Source: Brevundimonas nasdae (lineage in GTDB: Bacteria; Pseudomonadota; Alphaproteobacteria; Caulobacterales; Caulobacteraceae). Taken from it: 64,000 nucleotides of DNA. A model generated the notes under the pieces. The model saw only the letters and a list, made by a program, of their open reading frames with translations. It did not search any database and was not told the origin of the DNA. Shown piece after piece: positions 1-7,759 of this stretch. The stretch spans positions 1 to 64,000 of the forward strand of contig NZ_JAEPWN010000014.1 in the NCBI RefSeq assembly GCF_016654005.1, given 5' to 3'. How positions within the stretch are numbered: the stretch's first letter is position 1; every line of letters begins with the position of its first letter. The position numbers were made by a program, and so were the translations under genes.

Positions 1-96
1 TGTCGCCACGCGCTATGATCGATGCCCGACCGTCTTCCTCTCCGCCATAGCTCTCGCTGCAACCGTCCTCTTCTGGCTATGAGTCCTGAGCCTAGT
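1..96 (+). mobile_element. 3' end of an IS5-type transposase gene (cut by window edge)
   Basis: Reading from position 2 gives about 26 codons ending in a stop at 80-82. The residues start VATRYDR and run into a hydrophobic tail ending in TVLFWL. I recognise this as the typical C-terminus of IS5-family (IS427/IS1031-like) transposases of alphaproteobacteria. The bases just after the stop (about 81-96) probably include the right inverted repeat, but the left end lies outside the window, so this cannot be confirmed. It may be an intact IS or a remnant. It sits directly upstream of the glycan gene block. Confidence 0.65.
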
Positions 97-208
97 CGGT
101 TAAGGAGAAATTGCAGCGGGCTGGGCGCCGGCATACGGAAAGCTTCGTCGGCGAGGGATCAAAAGGCGCGTGACCGAGTTTGAACAAGAAAGCTGCCAAG
201 GTCTAGGT

Positions 209-239
209 TTGACGGGCTAGGTTTGTGGGAAGCTATAAA
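209..239 (+). promoter_or_regulatory. Candidate sigma-70 promoter for the glycan operon
   Basis: TTGACGG at 209-215 matches the Caulobacter housekeeping -35 (TTGACGS). GCTATAAA at 232-239 resembles its -10 (GCTANAWC). The gap is slightly long for that consensus but fits a normal 17-18 nt hexamer spacing. Transcription would begin near 245, about 70 nt before the first likely start codon. Two CTAGGTTTG repeats lie in the same stretch. Positions 97-315 hold no gene that I can recognise. Confidence 0.4.
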
Positions 240-315
240 TTTGAACAGAATTCTTGCGGAGCTAGAACGTTGCTGAGCTTTGCTTTTTACCTCTAACCAT
301 GTTTCGCTCTGCCGA

Positions 316-2340
316 ATGAAAATCGAGAATCTGATTATTGACGTTCGGCCTGTGCAGGAAGCGGGCCGTGCATCTCCCCTTGCGCGTGCGTTCTTACTGT
401 TGGCGCAACAGTTGATGCAATCCCACTCGGTGACGGTGCTTGCTACACATAAGGCGCCCTGGCCTGCTGAGTTGCCGCCGGAAGGTGCGCGGGTGATTTA
501 TGCCCTGCCGATAGAGCGCAAGGCGCTCACGTTAATGACCGCAGGGCGGGGCGTGGATGAGGTGCGGCCTCATATCAAGCCGTTCGTGAGGTCGCTGTCG
601 GTGACTTGGCGAGAGAGGCCGGGCGGCCCCGGGGGTTACGTCGTCGCTGGAACAGATTTGCCTGATTTGCCAGTGGGGCGAGGTGTTTTCTCGGCGCCGG
701 TAGTTTCCGATCTTGATCGGCTTCAACTCGATTTTCTTGAGAGCATTTCGGTTTCGCTTATTGTCGTTGATGGCGTTGTGGCCTCTGACAAGGACGTGAT
801 GCGTGATCTCATTGCGGCCGTCAGAGGAACAGATACGCGTATCGTGACCCTGGGTGGGGCTAGCGTCGTCGAGGCCCCGGAGGTGCTTGCTCTCTACCTG
901 GAAGGCGGAGGTGTTCGCGAACTTGTTGCGAAATCGAACGTCGTCTTGCTTCCTAAGGGGGAGCCGGAAACTGTAACGAGTTGGGAAGTTGAAGCTTGGG
1001 GTGGCGCCTGGTTTACGATTTCGGCGGGTGACGTTGTTAAAAGTCTGGCCGATCTATACCAGCGGGCGATCAGGGCGGGATCTGTCACCGCTGAGGATGC
1101 TCAGAGCGGGGAGTTGGACGCTCTGATTTCATTGCCGGTCCAGGAGGTGCCGCCCGCGCCGCTCAGGCCGAGGCTTGCCTTGGTGTCGCCGATGTTTCCT
1201 GACCTTGGCGGCCCGCCACATTCGTCGCTTGATCTCGCTATGGCTTTGGCTGAGCTATGTGAGTTGGACGTCTGGACCGACAGCGACATGTTGCCGCTAC
1301 ATCGCAAGCGGGTGAACGGGGTCTATCGCCTTAGTGATGTTTTTCCAGCCGACCGTTACGACGAGGTGGTCTATGTGCTGGGCAATCACCGCATGTATGA
1401 GCCGATCTATGCGCTGATGCGTCGTCATGGCGGGATCGTCATCCAGCATGACGCCCATATGTTAGACTTCCTCGATGTTGTGCTCGGCCGTGAGGGGTTG
1501 GAGCGCCTTTTACTGGAAGAACTCGGTGAGAGGCGTTCTGCGCATCCTGTGACAGAGTTGATCAAAAGCTTGTCCGAGCTTGGTCGACCGCTTTTGTCGC
1601 CGATTGTTGAGTTAGCGGATGGAGTAGTTGTTCATAGTCCTACGGCGCGTTCCGTTATCGACCAGCTCTATGATAGTCATGTAGAATATTTTCCGGTTGG
1701 CATGCCTTACACCTTTTCGTCAGAAGAAGTCACCTCTGATAAGAGGCTAAGTGCGAAATATGGATCCGGAATCGATCCGGATGTTCCCTGCATCATATCT
1801 TTTGGCGAAGTTCATCTTCAGAAGGGCGCTAAGCAGTGCCTATTTGTTCTGAATGAACTGAAAGCGTGGGGCGTGAGGTTCCAGTTTTTGTTTGTCGGTC
1901 CTGTTCAAGACGAATTGAGGCGTGATTTAGAAGGGTACATTGACAGGCTTGGCTTGAGTGACTGTGTGCGAATTGTCGGTGCCGTTTCTGAAGATCAGTA
2001 TGCTCGGTATCTCGTTGCGGGAGATATTGTGTTGCAGATTCGACAGGTTCCGTTCGGCCAGGTTTCAGGCGCTCTTTTGGATGCCGTTTCAGCTGGGATG
2101 CATGGCGTGGCGTCGGAAAGTTTGGGGAAATCCATTGAGGCGCCGGAATTTATTCGCTTGGTCGTGGATGGTTCCTCGCCAACAATTTATGCTGAACAAC
2201 TCGCTGAACTTATCACTTCAAAGAAATATGAAAATCGACCCAGCTCTAGCTGGGATGGTTTTAAAGCAAGGCATGAATTTCATACCTATGCACGAAACCT
2301 TCTGAACATGATATTTGGCCGTGATCGTGAAGTTAGCTGA
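316..2340 (+). CDS. Glycosyltransferase, GT-B fold (GT4-like), two-part
   Basis: Predicted cytosolic glycosyltransferase of 674 residues for a surface polysaccharide. The C-terminal part (about residue 285 onward) is a full GT-B unit: it opens with a Rossmann-like stretch (RLALVSPMFPDLGG) and later has a GT4-type donor half with ISFGEVHLQKG near 493 and FGQVSGALLDAVSAG near 580. In this family the last motif usually carries a Glu (FGExSG); here it is Gln, which may alter donor handling. The first 280 residues form an extra region I cannot name. The reading frame extends back to a TTG at 280, but I prefer ATG 316 because the sequence from there (MKIENLIIDVRP) looks like a normal GT N-terminus. 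Donor and acceptor are unknown. G+C is lower than in genes after 9 kb. Confidence 0.8.
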   Translation: MKIENLIIDVRPVQEAGRASPLARAFLLLAQQLMQSHSVTVLATHKAPWPAELPPEGARVIYALPIERKALTLMTAGRGVDEVRPHIKPFVRSLSVTWRERPGGPGGYVVAGTDLPDLPVGRGVFSAPVVSDLDRLQLDFLESISVSLIVVDGVVASDKDVMRDLIAAVRGTDTRIVTLGGASVVEAPEVLALYLEGGGVRELVAKSNVVLLPKGEPETVTSWEVEAWGGAWFTISAGDVVKSLADLYQRAIRAGSVTAEDAQSGELDALISLPVQEVPPAPLRPRLALVSPMFPDLGGPPHSSLDLAMALAELCELDVWTDSDMLPLHRKRVNGVYRLSDVFPADRYDEVVYVLGNHRMYEPIYALMRRHGGIVIQHDAHMLDFLDVVLGREGLERLLLEELGERRSAHPVTELIKSLSELGRPLLSPIVELADGVVVHSPTARSVIDQLYDSHVEYFPVGMPYTFSSEEVTSDKRLSAKYGSGIDPDVPCIISFGEVHLQKGAKQCLFVLNELKAWGVRFQFLFVGPVQDELRRDLEGYIDRLGLSDCVRIVGAVSEDQYARYLVAGDIVLQIRQVPFGQVSGALLDAVSAGMHGVASESLGKSIEAPEFIRLVVDGSSPTIYAEQLAELITSKKYENRPSSSWDGFKARHEFHTYARNLLNMIFGRDREVS

Positions 2341-2341
2341 G

Positions 2342-5300
2342 ATGCAGAATCACAGTTCTCGTGGATTCGGAGAGGCGCTTCTCAGCGGGCGTTTTCTGAT
2401 TAATGTAAACAACCTTGTGGCATGGCCGTCTCGGACGGGGATACAGCGTGTTTGCTATGAATTTTGTACTCGGTGGCCGTACATAGAGAATACGGTTCCC
2501 TTTGTTGAACTGGGGGCGGACCGGATTGGAATTTTATCTCCCGATATATTTGAAGATCTAAGGAAGCTATTCGAGCAGGATGATGCGGTTCTACTATCTT
2601 TGCAGGCAGCCAACCCGTCGCTGAAAATCGAACCCAATGTGGGATGGATGGGTTTGATTTCCGCTCGAAATCGAATCGCATTTGAAGTCCAGGCGGAGGT
2701 TGCGCTTGACGTTTGCCGTGCCGTTATTTCGTTAGAAGAATCTCTTAATCTGGATTTCTACTCGTTTGCCGCGCGTTATCGCCCAGAAAAGATTTTCAAT
2801 CTTTGTCATGATTTTCTGAGCTGGACTCATGCTCAGCATTTTAACTTCAAGTGGGATGATGCAGATAGTGTTCTGTTCTCTTTAGAAAATAGACGACGAT
2901 ACAGAAATAACTTCTTCACTTCGACGGCTATGCGTGAGCAGTACGTCACGCGGATTAATCGTGGAGATGAACGCGATTATTTTGTCATACCGCCTGGTGC
3001 GGATGGCTTGGGCCGGACCTATCGGCAAGAGCCGCCGAATTCTGATGAGTTTGTGGTGGTCGGTACTCTTGAGCCGCGCAAGCAGCCTGTTCAAATTTTG
3101 GAGGCGTTCGAGGCGCTGAATGCAGGCGGCCGAGTAGCGAGTCTCTGCTTTGCCGGACGCATGGGGTGGCTCTCTGTCGAGGATAAGCGTCGTTTATTGA
3201 AGGCTTTCGATGAGCACCCATGGGTGCGCTGGGTGGACGGCCCGGACGATGAGACTTTGCGTCGATTGGTGCAGAACTGTCGGGCAACCATTTATCTCTC
3301 TCTGGCGGAAGGCTTCGGATCTCCGCCGGTGGAAAGTTTGGCGCTTGGCACGCCTTGCGTTGTGTCCGCCGTCATTCCCAGTGTTTTGGACATGCCGTCG
3401 AACGGTCAGGTGCGGATTGCGCCTGATGATGGCGCCGCTCTGATAGAGGCTGTTCTCAGCCTGCTTGATGATACGGCCGTTGTCGCCTTGCAGAAGGAGA
3501 TTGAAACCCTGGCGCTGCCACGATGGCAGGGTTTCGTTGACGGCATAGCCGCCATGATTGACGAGCGAGCTCCGCCCAGCCGCGCCCGGCAGCCCCTGAG
3601 CTATGCGCAATCGCTGGATCTTCTTAGGGCTTTGGCTCGAATCCGAGAGGCGTCCCGTGACGACTTGATTGTTGATATTCTTAAGGCTGTGGATCTGGAT
3701 ATCAGCAAAATTCAGATCGCCAGGGTTCAAGACGAGGCGAAAGCTGGTCAGTGGACGAACATAGATGTCGTTCTGAATTTGGCGGCGAAAATGCCGATGG
3801 GAACAATCCCGGGGGCGTTCGTGCAGGGAGTTGTCCAGTCGGGGTTGGATTTGTCCAGGCTTCTGCCTGGTGACTGGCGGGTTTGGCAGGCTGAGTTCCG
3901 AGATTTGTGTCGAGAGCCTGATTATCGTCTGTATGTCAGGCGGATTTTTTCCGAGCTTCATGGAAGAAGCGTCGATGATGCCGAGTTGGAAACCCATCTC
4001 CCCGCACGTGAAGTTTCTCATACGCGTCTTCACGCTCTGGGTCAGGCGCTGGATAGCGATGAGTACGCAAATCGGCAGCGAGATCTAGCGCGAGAACGTG
4101 CGCCGAAGGATTATTTCGACGAAATAAGTGTTCAGTCGATCGCGTGGAAGCAGCGCGCATTGGCGACCTTGGCCTGCGAAACGGCGGTCGATCGTGCTCT
4201 TTTGATCGAAGATGATGAGCTCTTCGTCAAGACCGCCAGTTTGGATTTGATGGCAGAGCTGCCTTCGGCTGAGCAGGCTGTCCTTTGGCGGAAAGGAGCG
4301 GCGAGCCTTCAGGGCCGGTACGGTATTCTGCTCGAAATGCTGACATCTCGCGCCTGTCTGCTGAAGGTCAGGGATGCACGAATTCATCTTGAATTGATCC
4401 ACGACCTCGCCAGACGAGCGGGCTTGGCCGGGCGCCAAAAGATGACGCCCCTGCAACTGTCCTCCCGTGTGGCTAAGGCGCTGAATGCGGCGGCGCAGTC
4501 CAACTCAGTTGATCTGACTCTATTGGTCGATGAAGGGGATGCCGGACGGGACCGCGGCGTCAGCAGCTTGATCAAGAGCCAAAAGGAACCCTCACAGGGA
4601 ATGGCGCTTGCGGCGCTGTGGGTGATGGCTTCAGGGCGGGCGGAGTGGAACCCGCAGTTGCTGGACTGGGCTCGCGCTCAGTTGAAAACCCTTGTTCTTA
4701 AGAATTCCCACCAGCCAACCGGTTGGACGGGTGATGTCGCAAATCAGTTTCGGGTGGCTATTGGACGTCCGGCCACGCCGGAGGAGCTTCTTGTGCTCGC
4801 CGAACGAGGAAGCGAACAGGACGCGCGCATCAAACTGTTGGCGATCTTGGTTTCGGGCTTGAGGCGCGGTGAACTGGCTGATTGTTCCGAAGCTCTGTAC
4901 GCGCTTTTGGATGAAGCTGATCTTTTGGTCGTAGAGGCAGGCGTGATCGAAAGCCTGGCTTCGTCTCTGGAAGTTGCTGCGCCTCGTCGTTTCGGTCAGA
5001 CGTTTCGTGCTGAAGGCCGCGAAGCGGTTGCGAGCATTGAGGGGGGGGGCGCAGGGTCGGTGTCAGGAGCGCCTGAAGTCCTGCTGCAGGAGCATGCCGA
5101 TGGCGACATCTCCACGATCGAACAGCTTTTGATGCTTGATGACGAGCCCTTTGTGCGCATGGCTTACAAGAAAATTCTTCTCAGAGAAGCAGATGAAGGG
5201 GGGCTTTCTAACTATAGAGGGTTGCTTCTAGCGGGTAAGGGGAAGGTTTCCGTGATACGGGGGCTAGCTCTAAGCGAAGAGGGTCGTGCTAAGAAAACGC

Positions 5301-5395
5301 AACTTCTCGGTCTTCAGGAGTTTCTTGATGCTAACCCCATTCCAAGCCGGAGAGGCAAGAAGTCCTGGAAGCGTTTGTTCCGCTTTAAACTGTAA
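2342..5395 (+). CDS. Large glycosyltransferase with DUF4214-like C-terminal regions
   Basis: A 1017-residue protein. The N-terminal 410 residues are a GT4-type glycosyltransferase: FNLCHDF near 153, GTLEPRKQP near 241 (donor-domain entry) and EGFGSPPVESLALGTP near 322, which is the classic E-x7-E nucleotide-sugar motif. Then comes a long helical region. A DUF4214-like segment lies around 510-590, and a clearer one at about 930-985 (FVRMAYKKILLREADEGG). DUF4214 is common in proteins tied to surface-layer and exported glycans, but its role is unclear. ATG 2342 follows the stop of the previous gene (2338-2340) by one base; an in-frame TTG at 2315 is the alternative. A run of nine G at 5041-5049 falls at about codon 900, before the last DUF4214 domain. 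Confidence 0.82.
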   Translation: MQNHSSRGFGEALLSGRFLINVNNLVAWPSRTGIQRVCYEFCTRWPYIENTVPFVELGADRIGILSPDIFEDLRKLFEQDDAVLLSLQAANPSLKIEPNVGWMGLISARNRIAFEVQAEVALDVCRAVISLEESLNLDFYSFAARYRPEKIFNLCHDFLSWTHAQHFNFKWDDADSVLFSLENRRRYRNNFFTSTAMREQYVTRINRGDERDYFVIPPGADGLGRTYRQEPPNSDEFVVVGTLEPRKQPVQILEAFEALNAGGRVASLCFAGRMGWLSVEDKRRLLKAFDEHPWVRWVDGPDDETLRRLVQNCRATIYLSLAEGFGSPPVESLALGTPCVVSAVIPSVLDMPSNGQVRIAPDDGAALIEAVLSLLDDTAVVALQKEIETLALPRWQGFVDGIAAMIDERAPPSRARQPLSYAQSLDLLRALARIREASRDDLIVDILKAVDLDISKIQIARVQDEAKAGQWTNIDVVLNLAAKMPMGTIPGAFVQGVVQSGLDLSRLLPGDWRVWQAEFRDLCREPDYRLYVRRIFSELHGRSVDDAELETHLPAREVSHTRLHALGQALDSDEYANRQRDLARERAPKDYFDEISVQSIAWKQRALATLACETAVDRALLIEDDELFVKTASLDLMAELPSAEQAVLWRKGAASLQGRYGILLEMLTSRACLLKVRDARIHLELIHDLARRAGLAGRQKMTPLQLSSRVAKALNAAAQSNSVDLTLLVDEGDAGRDRGVSSLIKSQKEPSQGMALAALWVMASGRAEWNPQLLDWARAQLKTLVLKNSHQPTGWTGDVANQFRVAIGRPATPEELLVLAERGSEQDARIKLLAILVSGLRRGELADCSEALYALLDEADLLVVEAGVIESLASSLEVAAPRRFGQTFRAEGREAVASIEGGGAGSVSGAPEVLLQEHADGDISTIEQLLMLDDEPFVRMAYKKILLREADEGGLSNYRGLLLAGKGKVSVIRGLALSEEGRAKKTQLLGLQEFLDANPIPSRRGKKSWKRLFRFKL
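5041..5049 (+). repeat. Poly-G tract (9 G) inside a glycosyltransferase gene
   Basis: Nine consecutive G within the frame ATT GAG GGG GGG GGC. It encodes a flexible Glu-Gly-Gly-Gly linker. Loss or gain of one base would cut off the C-terminal DUF4214 domain while leaving the catalytic domain intact. Homopolymers of this length in surface-glycan genes can be phase-variable; only the tract itself is seen here. Confidence 0.9.
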
Positions 5396-5424
5396 GATTA
5401 TGCTTATAACGGACGGATTTGATC

Positions 5425-6480
5425 ATGTTTGAAAATCTTAAGCACGATAACGTCCGTGCCAGGGCGCCGCTGCGACTTGGCCTTGGGGGCGGCGGTACGG
5501 ACCTGAATTCCTACTATCTGGAGCATGGCGGCGCGGTCCTGAATGCGACGATTGACCGATATGCCTATGCGCATCTTACGAAGAATCCGGATGGGCGGCT
5601 ATGTTTCAGGGCTGACGATTTGGGGCAGGTGGACGAACTGCCGTGCAGTCTGGATTTTGATGTTCGGTCGGGCCTCTCCCTGCACCGTGTGGCTTATGCT
5701 CACATGATGGAGAAGTATAACGACGGAAAGCCGATGTCGTTGTCGATCTCCACTACCATAGATGTGCCGGCCGGTTCAGGGTTGGGGGCGTCTTCTGCGC
5801 TGATGGTTGCGTTGATCGAAGCTTATGCACTGGCCCTGCGCCTGTCGCTTGGCCCGTATGAAGTGGCGGAACTTGCCTATGATCTGGAGCGCGAGCGACT
5901 CGGCATGTTGGGCGGCAAGCAGGATCAGTATGCCGCCGCGTTTGGCGGTTTCAACTATATTGAGTTTTTGCCAAATGATGTCGGCGTTATCGTCAATCCG
6001 CTTCGTCTTCATCGTGAGTATTTGAACGAATTTGAATCCTCTCTTGTGATTTGCTTCAGCGGACAGTCGAGGGAGTCGGCGAAAATAATCAAGAACCAGG
6101 TCTCGGGATTGAATGCGCTGGATGCGAAGACATTGAAGTCCATGCATGAAATAAAGAATCACGCAGCTGAGATGAAATCTCTACTTCTTGCAGGCAAGGT
6201 TCGTGAAACGGCCAATGTCCTTCAGAAGGCGTGGCTGTCTAAGAAGAATACGGCTTCGACAATCACCAACGACACCATCGATGATATCATCGAGGTGGCC
6301 ATGGATCATGGGGCATGGGGCGGCAAGGTTTCTGGCGCAGGTGGCGGCGGGTTCATCATGCTTTTGGCTGATCCATCGCGTCGGCATAATCTTATCGAAG
6401 CTCTGAATTCTGCCGGCGGCGCCGCCAGTGCTGTTCGGCTGACGTTTGAAGGGCCGGAATCCTGGGTCGTTCCCTCATAA
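5425..6480 (+). CDS. hddA: D-glycero-D-manno-heptose 7-phosphate kinase (GHMP family)
   Basis: Predicted to phosphorylate D-glycero-D-manno-heptose 7-phosphate at C1, the second step toward GDP-heptose. The 351-residue protein has all GHMP-kinase marks: an N-terminal RAPLRLGLGGGGTD, the ATP loop PAGSGLGASSAL near residue 115 and the C-terminal GKVSGAGGGGFIM near 295. The length and the RAPLRLGLGGGGTDL opening fit HddA rather than galactokinase or fucokinase, though L-fucokinase-like activity cannot be excluded. ATG 5425 has GGACGG about 9 nt upstream; the TTG at 5419 is less likely. The next gene starts 64 nt downstream and completes the pathway, so the two probably share a transcript. Confidence 0.82.
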   Translation: MFENLKHDNVRARAPLRLGLGGGGTDLNSYYLEHGGAVLNATIDRYAYAHLTKNPDGRLCFRADDLGQVDELPCSLDFDVRSGLSLHRVAYAHMMEKYNDGKPMSLSISTTIDVPAGSGLGASSALMVALIEAYALALRLSLGPYEVAELAYDLERERLGMLGGKQDQYAAAFGGFNYIEFLPNDVGVIVNPLRLHREYLNEFESSLVICFSGQSRESAKIIKNQVSGLNALDAKTLKSMHEIKNHAAEMKSLLLAGKVRETANVLQKAWLSKKNTASTITNDTIDDIIEVAMDHGAWGGKVSGAGGGGFIMLLADPSRRHNLIEALNSAGGAASAVRLTFEGPESWVVPS

Positions 6481-6544
6481 AGGGCTTGAGGTATTGATCG
6501 ACAGATCGGTTCTGTTTGATCCAGCGAATAAGGGTAAAATCAAC

Positions 6545-7759
6545 GTGGTCGAACAATGCGCCATCCTTTTGGGCGGTCTGGGAACGCGCCTGGGCGAGCT
6601 TACGCGCGAAACGCCCAAACCCTTGTTGCCCGTCGGCGACCGGCCTTTTGTCGAGTTGCTGATCCGCGAAGCCTGGCGGATGGGCTTTCGCAAGGTGCTG
6701 CTTCTGGCCGGATATCGCTCCGAACGGGTTCTGGGCATGGTCGACGACCTGCGGCGGGTGCTCCCCCGCAACTGCTCGCTAGAGATATCGGTCGAGAACG
6801 AACCGCTGGGGACGGGCGGGGCGGTGGTCAATGCGCTGCCCTATCTGGAAGAGCGTTTCCTGCTGATCAACGGAGACACCTGGTTTGATTTCAACTGGAA
6901 TGCGCTCTGCACCGATCACGGCGAGGACACCGCGAGCGTAGCGATCCGAGAGATCGATCTGGCTGACCGGTATGAAACAATCGAAGTGGACGGTGATGGT
7001 CGCGCCCTGCGTGTAATTCCCCGGGGGGGCGCGCAGCAGGCGCCCTTCTACGTCAATGGGGGCGTGTATTGTTTCTCCAGATCGCATTTTGAGGCTCGGC
7101 AGGAGCGTTTCTCATTGGAAGCGGATTTGCTGCCGGCACTGACCGTCGCGGGAAAGCTGCGCACTGTGCGTTCAGAAGGGTATTTCATTGATATCGGCAT
7201 TCCGGAAACCTATGCTCGAAGCCAGGTTGAAATACCGGCGCGTCAACGTCGCCCGGCCCTGTTCCTGGATCGTGACGGCGTCATCAATCATGACGACGGC
7301 TATGTCGGTACGCGGGATCGTTTCCGCTGGACGCCTGGCGCCAGAGACGCGATCCGTTACGCCAATGAAGCGGGTTATTTTGTATTCGTTGTCACCAACC
7401 AGTCCGGCGTAGCGCGCGGTTATTACACGACAGAGGATGTTGTGGCCCTGTTTGACTGGATGCAGACCGAACTGCGTCAGGCCGGAGGGCATATCGATGA
7501 CTGGCGATACTGCCCGTATCATCCGGATGGTGTCGTGGAGGAGCTTTCCATCGTGCATCCGTGGCGTAAACCTCAGCCGGGAATGCTGTTGGATCTGATG
7601 GCGCAGTGGGACGTTGATGTCGCTCACAGCCTGATGATCGGTGATCAGGGCAGTGATGTCGCCGCCGCTGAGGCCGCAGGTGTTCAAGGTGTCTTGTTCA
7701 ACGGCCCAGATCTCTACGCATTCGTAATTGAGCACCTGTCGAAGAGGCGCGAAGCATGA
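6545..7759 (+). CDS. Fused heptose-1-phosphate nucleotidyltransferase and heptose bisphosphate phosphatase (HddC-GmhB)
   Basis: Two enzymes in one 404-residue chain. Residues 1-230 are a nucleotidyltransferase: LLGGLGTRLGELT near 7 is the NTP-binding loop, ETPKPLLPV follows and NGDTWF lies near 112. Residues 236-400 are a HAD phosphatase of the GmhB type: FLDRDGVIN (nucleophile and acid Asp), VVTNQSG, WRKPQPGML and IGDQGSDV. The phosphatase would remove the 7-phosphate from heptose 1,7-bisphosphate and the other half would add GMP, giving GDP-heptose. GmhB's usual zinc loop has Cys-x-His and Cys-x-Cys; here CPYH is present but the second pair is replaced by HPW. I chose GTG 6545, preceded by AAGGG at about 10 nt, because upstream codons overlap hddA and look non-coding. 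It overlaps the next gene by 4 nt. Confidence 0.8.
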   Translation: MVEQCAILLGGLGTRLGELTRETPKPLLPVGDRPFVELLIREAWRMGFRKVLLLAGYRSERVLGMVDDLRRVLPRNCSLEISVENEPLGTGGAVVNALPYLEERFLLINGDTWFDFNWNALCTDHGEDTASVAIREIDLADRYETIEVDGDGRALRVIPRGGAQQAPFYVNGGVYCFSRSHFEARQERFSLEADLLPALTVAGKLRTVRSEGYFIDIGIPETYARSQVEIPARQRRPALFLDRDGVINHDDGYVGTRDRFRWTPGARDAIRYANEAGYFVFVVTNQSGVARGYYTTEDVVALFDWMQTELRQAGGHIDDWRYCPYHPDGVVEELSIVHPWRKPQPGMLLDLMAQWDVDVAHSLMIGDQGSDVAAAEAAGVQGVLFNGPDLYAFVIEHLSKRREA

